8,527 nucleotides of DNA from Flavobacteriales bacterium (GTDB lineage Bacteria > Bacteroidota > Bacteroidia > Flavobacteriales > BACL11), in contig JABGXK010000126.1 in NCBI GenBank assembly GCA_018675825.1, positions 1 to 8,527 of the forward strand. The letters are read 5' to 3'. The position numbers and the translations under genes are program-made. Below, in pieces: positions 1 through 5,906 of the stretch. The notes beneath the pieces are model-generated. The model ran no database searches, was not told where the DNA came from, and saw nothing but the letters and a program-made list of their open reading frames with translations. The first letter of the stretch is position 1; each line of letters opens with the position of its first letter.

Positions 1-20
1 AAGAATAGTAAGTAAATTTC

Positions 21-1211
21 ATGAAAAGTATTTCTAAAGATATTTTTAAGAAGTATCAAGCACAAACATTTCCATACCCATCATTATTAGAAGTAGAAAT
101 AGCGGAAGGATCATATATAACAGATGTTTATGGTAAAAAATATTTAGATTTTATTGCTGGTGTCTCATCTTGCTCAATAGGACATTCAAATATGAATGTT
201 ATAAATGCAGTAAAAGATCAAATTGATAAATATTCTCATGTAATGGTTTATGGAGAATATATTCAAAAACCACAATATACCTTAGCTAAATTATTAGCTG
301 AAAATCTTCCAGAAAAATTAAGCACAACATATTTTACAAATTCTGGTACAGAAGCAATTGAAGGAGCTGTTAAACTAGCTAAGAGAATTAATGGTAGATC
401 TGAAATAATATCATGTAAAAACTCATATCATGGATCTACACACGGATCTTTAAGTCTAATGGGAAATGAACAATATAAAGCTCAGTATAGACCTTTGCTG
501 CCAGATTGTAACCAAATTATTTATAATGACATAAAAAGTTTAGAACAAATTTCAGAAAAAACTTCTGCTGTAATTATTGAATCTATTCAAGGCGCTAGTG
601 GCTTTATAATTGCTTCTAAAGATTTCCTTAAAAAATTAAATAGCATATGTAAGAAAAATAAGGTATTAATAATTTTTGATGAAATTCAAACTTGTTTTGG
701 TAGAACAGGAACCTTATTTGGTTTTGAGCAGACTCCAATAATACCTGATATAATATGTATAGCTAAAGGGATGGGAGGTGGCATGCCAATAGGTGCATTT
801 ATATCATCATGGAAAAATATGAATGAATTAACTTATAATCCAAAATTAGGTCATATTACAACATTTGGTGGCCATCCAGTTAACTGTGCAGCAAGCAAAG
901 CAACATTAGAGTTTATTCTAGAGAAAAAGATAATTACTGAAATTGAAAAAAAAGAAAAACTATTTAGAAAACACTTACAACATAAAAAAATTAAAACAAT
1001 TACAGGAAAAGGATTAATGCTATCAATTGATCTTTATGATGATCATCACACATATCAATTAGTTGATAATTGTATGAGTGATGGACTACTGTTGTTTTAT
1101 TTTTTATTTAACAAAAAATCAGTAAGAATTACACCTCCATTAACAATTAGTTTAAGTGAAATAGAGATGGGATGTAGTATTATATTAAAAAATCTAAATA
1201 AATTAAACTAG
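21..1211 (+). CDS. Class III PLP-dependent aminotransferase (acetylornithine/4-aminobutyrate aminotransferase family)
   Basis: The 396-residue protein has the full fold-type I class III aminotransferase layout at normal family length (about 390-450 residues). Visible motifs are SGTEA (108-112) and YHG (136-138) of the cofactor site, ES at 187-188, DEIQTCFGRTG (220-230) with the PLP-pyridine Asp220, and IAKGMGGG (247-254) with the Schiff-base Lys249. TFGGHPVNCAA (281-291) and VRITPPL (368-374), whose Arg369 would bind the substrate carboxylate, complete the set. It should move an amino group between an amine or amino acid and a 2-oxo acid in the cytoplasm. The sequence does not decide between ornithine, acetylornithine, 4-aminobutyrate and other substrates, and no arginine-biosynthesis neighbour is visible to favour argD. 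The ATG at 21 is the first start available and gives the usual short N-terminal segment before the fold. The CrtA-like gene follows 12 nt downstream, so the two are probably co-transcribed. Confidence 0.93.
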   Translation: MKSISKDIFKKYQAQTFPYPSLLEVEIAEGSYITDVYGKKYLDFIAGVSSCSIGHSNMNVINAVKDQIDKYSHVMVYGEYIQKPQYTLAKLLAENLPEKLSTTYFTNSGTEAIEGAVKLAKRINGRSEIISCKNSYHGSTHGSLSLMGNEQYKAQYRPLLPDCNQIIYNDIKSLEQISEKTSAVIIESIQGASGFIIASKDFLKKLNSICKKNKVLIIFDEIQTCFGRTGTLFGFEQTPIIPDIICIAKGMGGGMPIGAFISSWKNMNELTYNPKLGHITTFGGHPVNCAASKATLEFILEKKIITEIEKKEKLFRKHLQHKKIKTITGKGLMLSIDLYDDHHTYQLVDNCMSDGLLLFYFLFNKKSVRITPPLTISLSEIEMGCSIILKNLNKLN

Positions 1212-1223
1212 TAGATATCTATA

Positions 1224-1925
1224 ATGATTAATCAAATTACAACCATTTCTTTTTTTAAATTTTCATCTTTATCAAACAAATTTTGGGGGTTTAAAATGAT
1301 GCAATTTGCACATAAAGACTTATCTAAAATTAAAGGCCTTTCTTTTTATCGTCTAATGGGAAGTGGAAAAGGAAAAGGATTTAATCCACTACCTGATTGG
1401 TCAATATATAGCTTGCTTCAAGTCTGGAAATCCGAAGAAGAAGCAAATGAATTTTTTAATAATTCTGATATACTTAAAAAGTATAATAATCATACAAAAG
1501 AGCTTTACACATTGTATATGAAAAATATTTCGGCAGTAGGAACCTGGGTTAGTAAAAGTCCTTTTGAAAAAGGTATAGAGTTAGACACTAATTTACCTAT
1601 AGCTATTATTACTAGAGCAACTATTAAGTGGAATTGGCTTATAAGATTTTGGAAGTATGTTCCTACCTCACATCAAGGTTTAGATGGAAATAAAGGATTG
1701 ATTTACACAAAAGGAATAGGAGAAATTCCGGTTATTCAGATGGCAACATTTAGCTTGTGGAAAAACTTCAGTGCAGTTAAGGAGTTTGCTTATAATAGCA
1801 AACAACACAAAGAAGCTATAAAAAGAACTCGTGAAAATCAATGGTATAATGAAGAGATGTTTACTAGATTTCACCCTTATAAATCCACTGGAACTTGGCA
1901 AGGAAATGATCTTTTAAGCTTTTAG
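1224..1925 (+). CDS. CrtA-like (spheroidene monooxygenase-related) protein
   Basis: The 233-residue protein resembles the spheroidene monooxygenase (CrtA) family over its whole length. Family-like segments are ITTISFFKF near the N-terminus, NPLPDWSIYSLLQVW (54-68), ITRATI (129-134), and the C-terminal block ATFSLWK (174-180), H195, KRTRENQWYNEEMFTRF (200-216) and GTW (223-225). True CrtA adds a keto group at C2 of acyclic carotenoids in purple bacteria and is reported to bind heme. No carotenoid gene lies in this window, and homologues in non-phototrophic Bacteroidota have no proven substrate that I know of, so I call it only a CrtA-like putative monooxygenase. There is no signal peptide, so a cytoplasmic or membrane-associated location is expected. 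The ATG lies 12 nt after the aminotransferase stop, in an A/T-rich leader. It is the last plus-strand gene before the convergent pcm/PhnA pair. Confidence 0.82.
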   Translation: MINQITTISFFKFSSLSNKFWGFKMMQFAHKDLSKIKGLSFYRLMGSGKGKGFNPLPDWSIYSLLQVWKSEEEANEFFNNSDILKKYNNHTKELYTLYMKNISAVGTWVSKSPFEKGIELDTNLPIAIITRATIKWNWLIRFWKYVPTSHQGLDGNKGLIYTKGIGEIPVIQMATFSLWKNFSAVKEFAYNSKQHKEAIKRTRENQWYNEEMFTRFHPYKSTGTWQGNDLLSF

Positions 1926-1930
1926 ATAAA

Positions 1931-2020
1931 TTATTCCGGGTGTGCTATAACTGTCATAATGCCTAGCGAAGATTTTTTTTCTTTCATCTTTTTAGGTAAA
2001 AACATTATCATTCCAATCAT
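1931..2020 (-). other. Candidate 29-codon small ORF (minus strand)
   Basis: On the minus strand an ATG at 2020 opens 29 codons ending in TAA at 1931-1933. The product would start MIGMIMFLPKKMKEKK, a hydrophobic start followed by a basic stretch, and end LGIMTVIAHPE. A TAnnTTTG-type box (TATCTTTG, 2025-2032) lies only 4 nt upstream of the ATG. Against a real gene: codons such as TCG, GGC, CAC and CCG are unlike the A/T-ending codons of the neighbours, and 29 codons can be open by chance in this composition. It could instead be the start of a small RNA, or nothing. I recognise no family. Confidence 0.18.
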
Positions 2021-2024
2021 GTAT

Positions 2025-2032
2025 CAAAGATA
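2025..2032 (-). promoter_or_regulatory. Promoter-like -7 box (TATCTTTG)
   Basis: Read on the minus strand this is TATCTTTG, a full match to the Bacteroidota -7 consensus TAnnTTTG. No good TTTG -33 element lies at the usual 19-20 nt upstream (only TTCT or GTTC, inside the inverted repeat at 2046-2058). It would direct transcription into the convergent gap and antisense to the 3' end of the CrtA-like transcript. Confidence 0.25.
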
Positions 2033-2045
2033 AGTTATCTTATTT

Positions 2046-2058
2046 CTGTTTAGAACAG
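2046..2058. repeat. Inverted repeat CTGTT-TAG-AACAG
   Basis: A perfect 5-bp inverted repeat with a 3-nt spacer. It sits where the -33 region of the minus-strand TATCTTTG box would be, so it could be an operator. It is short enough to occur by chance. Confidence 0.25.
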
Positions 2059-2062
2059 TATT

Positions 2063-2079
2063 ATATTAATAATTAATAT
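2063..2079. terminator. AT-only inverted repeat, possible weak terminator
   Basis: The sequence ATATTAAT-A-ATTAATAT is a perfect 8-bp inverted repeat around one base, followed on the plus strand by TTTATTTTT. With no G/C pairs the hairpin would be weak. It lies about 140 nt after the CrtA-like stop and 12 nt beyond the end of the PhnA-domain gene. It may end plus-strand transcription or may simply reflect base composition. Confidence 0.25.
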
Positions 2080-2091
2080 TTATTTTTAAAT

Positions 2092-2301
2092 TTAAGATTT
2101 TTTAATAAAACACGTTTTTAGAACAATCTGTGATTTTCCAAACCTACATTCAATATTATTAGGATCATTAATAAGTCTAATATTTTTTATTTTATCACCT
2201 CGTTTAAGAGTCTTTGACATTCCTTTAATTTTTAAAGTTTTAGATAATACAATTGTATCTCCATCATTTAATAAATTACCTACAGAATCCTTAGTTTCCA
2301 T
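2092..2301 (-). CDS. PhnA-domain (YjdM C-terminal) protein
   Basis: With the ATG at 2301 the product is 69 residues (METKDSVGNLL...). It matches the C-terminal SH3-like domain of PhnA/YjdM: DSVGNLLNDGDTIVLSKTLK, the KG-S-TLKRGDKIKNIRL core, and an I-ECRFGKSQIVLKTCFIKK end. The N-terminal zinc ribbon of full-length YjdM (about 110 residues) is absent, so this is the short, domain-only form. Despite the historical name 'alkylphosphonate utilization protein', no role in phosphonate breakdown is established and no phn genes are nearby. An in-frame ATG at 2343 would add 14 hydrophobic residues and a 53-nt overlap with pcm. I prefer 2301, because homologues begin at the DS-GN segment and the 11-nt overlap (ATGGAAACTAA) is a normal coupled junction. 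It is probably co-transcribed and translationally coupled with pcm. Confidence 0.82.
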   Translation of the reverse strand: METKDSVGNLLNDGDTIVLSKTLKIKGMSKTLKRGDKIKNIRLINDPNNIECRFGKSQIVLKTCFIKKS

Positions 2302-2941
2302 TATTTTTATTATTAAGCATAGGAACGAAAGAAAATTCTCCATGCGTTGTTATTTTAGTTTTAGCTTCAGATATTTTTTCAATTAAATGCATAACTTGAA
2401 TATCACCATTTCCAATAGGAGCTACCATTCTTCCTCCAACTTTTAGTTGATTAATTAAATCCTGAGGAATTTCTGGAGCTCCACATGTAATTATTATCCT
2501 ATCAAATGGTGCAAACGTAGGAAGTCCTTTATAACCATCTCCATACACAAACATACATTGATGACCAATTGACGGTAAAAATTTTTTAGTCTTAAGAAAT
2601 AAATCTCTCTGCCTTTCTATAGTATAGACATGAGTATTGAGTTCATTTAAAACAGCTGCTTGATATCCTGAACCTGTACCTATTTCAAGAACTTTTTGAT
2701 ATGGTTCAAGTTTAAGAAGTTGGGATTGAAAAGCAACTGTAAAAGGTTGAGAAATTGTTTGACCAGAACCTATTGGAAAAGCCTTATCCTGATACGCAAA
2801 ATTAACAAAAGCATTATCCATAAATAAATGTCTAGGTATACTCATCATTGCTTTAAGGACCTCAATATTAGTAATACCCCGACTAGATAATTCATCTACT
2901 AATTTCTTTCTTAAACCTTTATGTAGGAAAGTATCTTTCAT
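2291..2941 (-). CDS. pcm: Protein-L-isoaspartate O-methyltransferase
   Basis: This 216-residue cytoplasmic enzyme transfers the methyl group of S-adenosylmethionine to L-isoaspartyl residues, starting their repair in aged proteins. The length is typical of bacterial Pcm. Diagnostic parts are HKGLRKKLVDEL at the start, IPRHLF (35-40), AYQDKAFPIGSGQTISQP (49-66), and SAM motif I VLEIGTGSGYQAAVL (84-98). The acidic end of the next strand (VYTIER, 105-110), GDGYKGLPTFAPFDRIIITC (134-153), LKVGGRMVAPIG (166-177) and FVPML (205-209) follow. The ATG at 2941 gives the MKDT--HKGLR opening usual for Bacteroidota homologues. The gene leads a two-gene minus-strand unit with the PhnA-domain gene and diverges from the lipoprotein gene. 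I see no clear -33/-7 pair for it in the 127-nt divergent region. Confidence 0.96.
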   Translation of the reverse strand: MKDTFLHKGLRKKLVDELSSRGITNIEVLKAMMSIPRHLFMDNAFVNFAYQDKAFPIGSGQTISQPFTVAFQSQLLKLEPYQKVLEIGTGSGYQAAVLNELNTHVYTIERQRDLFLKTKKFLPSIGHQCMFVYGDGYKGLPTFAPFDRIIITCGAPEIPQDLINQLKVGGRMVAPIGNGDIQVMHLIEKISEAKTKITTHGEFSFVPMLNNKNNGN

Positions 2942-3005
2942 AGGATTATTATAATAATTGTATTAAGTGTATTTTTGAAAATAATTATACAAAAGAAAGA
3001 TAATA

Positions 3006-3013
3006 TAAGTTTG
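3006..3013 (+). promoter_or_regulatory. Promoter-like -7 box (TAAGTTTG) before the lipoprotein gene
   Basis: TAAGTTTG matches the Bacteroidota -7 consensus TAnnTTTG and lies about 55 nt before the preferred start at 3069, leaving room for a leader of roughly 50 nt. The -33 element is not evident: the position 19 nt upstream reads AATT. It would drive the lipoprotein-dehydrogenase-TIGR03032 unit. Confidence 0.35.
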
Positions 3014-3068
3014 AAACTGTAATTATTATTAAAATTAAATACACAATTTATTGTTAAAAGATAAAAAA

Positions 3069-3890
3069 ATGCTAAAAAGGATAATGATTTTAATATTAGT
3101 TATATTCATATTTTCATGTTCTAAAGAAAATAATAATCTTCCATCATATGTTAAAATTGACCAAGTTAATTTATTATCAAGTCCAAATTTTGGAGAGAAT
3201 ACAGAAAATATAACTGATGTTTGGTTTTATGTTGATGATAATTTACAAGGAGTTTATGAAATTCCAGTGCAATTCCCTATTCTTAATGATGGAATACAAA
3301 ATATTAGAATTAAAGCTGGAGTTAAAGCTAATGGTATTGCATCTACTAGAACTCAATATCCTTTTTACAATAGTTACGTTGATACAATTGAACTTAATCA
3401 AAATCAAAGCATCTCAATTTCTCCAGATTTCACATACAATGATTCTTATCAGGCTATAATAGAAGATTTTGAAAGTGCAGGAACAATTATTGATTCAACA
3501 TTAAATAGTGAAATAGATTTCTCAATTATTTCTAATAATCAAAATCATTATGCATTAGTAAAGCTTGATACTCCAAATATTAATTTTGAGGCATCAACAC
3601 AAAATCTTATTTTACCTCAACAGGGAGCTCCTGTATATTTAGAGATTGATTATAAATGTAGTGCTGAATTTCTAGTTGGAATGTATGTAAACTATCCTCA
3701 GAGTGTTGAAATAAAGGATTTAATATGGGTAACATCTAAACAAGACTGGAATAAAATTTATATTAACCTTACGCAAGCCGTTAGTGAAAGCATAGGAGCA
3801 TTATCATTTAAAGTATTTATCAATATGAGAAGAAATGATCCAAGTATTAGTGAAGAAATGAGTCTTGACAATGTAAAGATTTTATATTAA
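3069..3890 (+). CDS. Putative lipoprotein with C-terminal jelly-roll-like domain
   Basis: The 273-residue protein starts MLKRIMILILVIFIFSC-SKENNN: a short basic n-region, a hydrophobic core, and Cys17 in an IFSC lipobox as often seen in Flavobacteria, so lipidation and envelope location are likely. SKEN after the Cys weakly resembles the Lys/acidic export signals of surface lipoproteins in this phylum. Residues about 25-125 look like a beta-sandwich (ITDVWFYVDDNLQGVYEIP, IRIKAGVKANGI). Residues about 132-273 run from IEDFES to a closing SLDNVKILY and resemble carbohydrate-binding-type jelly rolls. I do not recognise a named family and assign no ligand. The longer frame from a TTG at 3051 would add MLKDKK. 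I prefer the ATG at 3069, which directly follows an A-rich leader. The dehydrogenase gene follows after 13 nt, so the two probably share a transcript. Confidence 0.8.
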   Translation: MLKRIMILILVIFIFSCSKENNNLPSYVKIDQVNLLSSPNFGENTENITDVWFYVDDNLQGVYEIPVQFPILNDGIQNIRIKAGVKANGIASTRTQYPFYNSYVDTIELNQNQSISISPDFTYNDSYQAIIEDFESAGTIIDSTLNSEIDFSIISNNQNHYALVKLDTPNINFEASTQNLILPQQGAPVYLEIDYKCSAEFLVGMYVNYPQSVEIKDLIWVTSKQDWNKIYINLTQAVSESIGALSFKVFINMRRNDPSISEEMSLDNVKILY

Positions 3891-3903
3891 AATTTAAATA
3901 AAA

Positions 3904-4794
3904 ATGAAAAAAATAACAATAATTGGGGCAGGAACCATGGGAAATGGAATTGCTCATGCATTTGCACAGAAGCAATACAGGGTAACAATTGTAGATATCA
4001 CAGAAGATAATTTAGAAAAAGCTATTAGTACTATTACTAAAAATCTAGATAGAATGATAGCTAAAGAAAAAATTACAAATGATGATAAGCTACAAACACT
4101 AAACAATATAACAACTTCAACAAATATAGAAAATGGAGTAAATAATAGTGATTTAGTAGTAGAGGCAGCAACCGAAAATATTAATTTAAAACTAAAGATA
4201 TTTAAACAACTAGATGAACTATGTCTAGATCATACAATATTAGCTACTAATACATCTTCTATCTCTATTACACAAATTGCTAAAGAAACTAATAGAGCAG
4301 ATAAAGTAATTGGAATGCATTTTATGAATCCTGTCCCAATTATGAAACTTGTTGAAGTAATTAGAGGAAAAGAAACTTCTGATGATGTGACAAAAAAGAT
4401 AATGGAATTAAGTAAAAATTTAGGTAAGATTCCTGTAGAAGTTAATGATGCTCCAGGATTTGTTGCAAATAGAATTTTAATGCCAATGATTAATGAAGCA
4501 ATTTTTACATTAAGTGAGAATGTTTCTGGTGTTGAAGAGATTGATACGGTAATGATTCTTGGTATGTCTCACCCAATGGGGCCATTACATTTAGCTGACT
4601 TTATTGGTTTAGATGTATGCCTATCAATTTTAGAAGTAATGCATGAAGGATTTAAGAATAATAAATACAAGCCCTGTTCACTACTAGTTAATATGGTTAA
4701 TAATGGTAATCTTGGAATTAAATCAGGAAAAGGATTCTATGATTATTCTGATGGACCAAGAAATAAAAAAATAGCTTCGGAATTTACTGGATAA
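3904..4794 (+). CDS. hbd: 3-hydroxybutyryl-CoA dehydrogenase (3-hydroxyacyl-CoA dehydrogenase family)
   Basis: The 296-residue cytoplasmic enzyme oxidises (S)-3-hydroxyacyl-CoA to 3-oxoacyl-CoA, or does the reverse, in fatty-acid or butanoate metabolism. It is the stand-alone form of the usual 280-300 residues. The N-terminal Rossmann domain has GAGTMG (8-13), and Asp31 at the end of strand 2 indicates NAD(H) preference. Aligning by spacing to the known enzyme puts catalytic Ser118 in NTSS (116-119), His139 in GMHFMNPVP (137-145), Glu151 in LVEVIRG (149-155) and Asn189 in VANR (187-190). The C-terminal domain has MGPLHLADFIGLD (225-237) and GIKSGKGFYDY (271-281). All key residues are present. 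It sits 13 nt after the lipoprotein gene, and its TAA is immediately followed, in the same frame, by the GTG of the next gene, implying tight translational coupling. Confidence 0.95.
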   Translation: MKKITIIGAGTMGNGIAHAFAQKQYRVTIVDITEDNLEKAISTITKNLDRMIAKEKITNDDKLQTLNNITTSTNIENGVNNSDLVVEAATENINLKLKIFKQLDELCLDHTILATNTSSISITQIAKETNRADKVIGMHFMNPVPIMKLVEVIRGKETSDDVTKKIMELSKNLGKIPVEVNDAPGFVANRILMPMINEAIFTLSENVSGVEEIDTVMILGMSHPMGPLHLADFIGLDVCLSILEVMHEGFKNNKYKPCSLLVNMVNNGNLGIKSGKGFYDYSDGPRNKKIASEFTG

Positions 4795-5880
4795 GTGTCA
4801 AATTTAGATGAAAATAAAGCCTTAGCGCCATTTAGCTGTCAATTTAGCCCTCAAGTACCAGAACTACTAAAAAAGCTTAATTGCACCATCGCTATATCGA
4901 CATATCAAGCTGGTAAATTGGTCTTTATCTCAGCTAAAGATGAAAATTCATTAACTCAACTTCCAAGAAACTTTCAGAAAGCAATGGGAATTGCTGAAGA
5001 TAAGAATAAAGAAAAATTAGCCTTAGCCTGTAAGGATGAAATAATCATTTTTAAAAATTCTGCTGAACTAGCTAATTATTATCCAAAAGCTCCAAAGAAG
5101 TATGATGCGTTATATATGCCAAGATCAACATATCATACTGGAGCACTAGATATTCATGATTTAAGCTTTGGAAATAACAATGAATTATTCGCAGTAAATA
5201 CCTTATTCTCATGTATCGTTAAAATTGACAATGATTATAACTTCACTCCTTTTTGGTCACCTCCACAAATTAATAAAATAACATCAGAAGATAGGTGTCA
5301 TCTAAATGGTATGGCTATGCATAATGGAGAACCAAAATATGCTACTGCATTTAATGATGGAAACACCCCTCAAAGCTGGAGAGATAAGATAACAGAAACT
5401 GGTGTAATATATGATATTGAAAAAAATAAGATTATAGCTAAAGGACTGGCAATGCCACACACACCTAGAATATATAATGGAGAATTATATGTTTTACTAT
5501 CAGCCACTGGTGAGTTAGTAAAGATTAATAAAGAAAATGGAACTTATGATGTTGTTGTAAAAATTGGAGGCTTTGTAAGAGGAATGAGCCTTCATAAAGA
5601 TTATCTATTTATAGGTCAGTCAAAACTTAGAAAAAACTCTTCTACATTCGGAAAATTACCATTCGCCAAACATGCAAATCAAGCAGGTATTGTAATTATT
5701 CATCTACCAACTGCCAGTATTGCTGGGAAAATAACTTATTTAACTTCTCTTGATGAAATATATGACATTCATATTCTAGCTGATAAAACAAGACCTAATA
5801 TCTTAAATACATTAACAGAAGATTATAAAGAAGGTCTATCAATTCCTAAAACAACATTTTGGAAAAGAATGAAAGAATAA
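4795..5880 (+). CDS. TIGR03032 / DUF4915 family protein of unknown function
   Basis: The 361-residue protein shows the conserved blocks of the TIGR03032 (DUF4915) family: STYQAGKL (35-42), HDLSFG (121-126), EDRCHLNGMA (165-174), PHTPR (221-225), GFVRGMSL (259-266), GQSKLR (274-279) and AGIVIIHL (297-304). Repeated short strands such as LFAVNTLFSCIVKID and LYVLLSATGELVKI suggest a beta-propeller-like fold. Cys, His and polar residues in the conserved blocks hint at a binding or catalytic site, but no activity is established for the family. There is no signal peptide. The start must be GTG at 4795 (or another rare codon nearby). The next in-frame ATG, at residue 64, would cut off the conserved STYQAGKL block. 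It has zero spacing and the same frame as the upstream dehydrogenase, so it is surely co-transcribed. The C-terminal coding region carries the -33 element of the next gene. Confidence 0.85.
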   Translation: MSNLDENKALAPFSCQFSPQVPELLKKLNCTIAISTYQAGKLVFISAKDENSLTQLPRNFQKAMGIAEDKNKEKLALACKDEIIIFKNSAELANYYPKAPKKYDALYMPRSTYHTGALDIHDLSFGNNNELFAVNTLFSCIVKIDNDYNFTPFWSPPQINKITSEDRCHLNGMAMHNGEPKYATAFNDGNTPQSWRDKITETGVIYDIEKNKIIAKGLAMPHTPRIYNGELYVLLSATGELVKINKENGTYDVVVKIGGFVRGMSLHKDYLFIGQSKLRKNSSTFGKLPFAKHANQAGIVIIHLPTASIAGKITYLTSLDEIYDIHILADKTRPNILNTLTEDYKEGLSIPKTTFWKRMKE

Positions 5881-5889
5881 CTATTTTTG
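5858..5889 (+). promoter_or_regulatory. Bacteroidota-type promoter of the VCBS/T9SS gene
   Basis: TTTG at 5858-5861 and TATTTTTG at 5882-5889 are separated by 20 nt and match both the -33 (TTTG) and -7 (TAnnTTTG) elements of the Bacteroidota housekeeping sigma factor. Transcription would start near 5894-5896, about 12 nt before the ATG at 5907. The -33 element overlaps the end of the TIGR03032 gene. Confidence 0.6.
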
Positions 5890-5906
5890 TTAAATAATTA
5901 ATTATA

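Larger units (their letters stand above)
1926..2091. other. Intergenic gap between convergent genes
   Basis: This 166-nt stretch separates the CrtA-like gene (+) from the PhnA-domain gene (-). Its first part (about 1934-1971) is visibly less AT-rich than its surroundings, and a T-rich tract follows at 1972-1995. I could not build a convincing G/C stem directly before that tract. The gap also holds two inverted repeats and a minus-strand promoter-like box next to a short open frame, listed separately. No long reading frame fits. Confidence 0.6.

Noticed and set aside
1..20. Possible end of an upstream gene (a TAA at 13-15)
   Set aside because: Four codons are too few to decide whether this is coding.
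1680..1901. Minus-strand open frame of 73 codons
   Set aside because: It lies wholly inside the well-supported CrtA-like gene, has no recognisable family and reads like a shadow frame.
1948..1980. T-rich tract after the CrtA-like gene as a rho-independent terminator
   Set aside because: The only nearby complementary arms (GCTA/TAGC) are 4 bp with a 16-nt loop, too weak to call.
1959..2033. Plus-strand 24-codon open frame in the convergent gap
   Set aside because: Low-complexity Phe/Ile-rich product from a T-rich tract, with no start context and no family resemblance.
3051..3068. TTG start for the lipoprotein at 3051
   Set aside because: The ATG at 3069 gives a standard short n-region and lies after an A-rich leader, so the rarer TTG is not needed.
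3217..3459. Plus-strand open frame of 80 codons inside the lipoprotein gene
   Set aside because: It is an alternate frame of a gene with a clear signal peptide and domain pattern; its Leu/Ile-rich composition is typical of shadows in AT-rich DNA.
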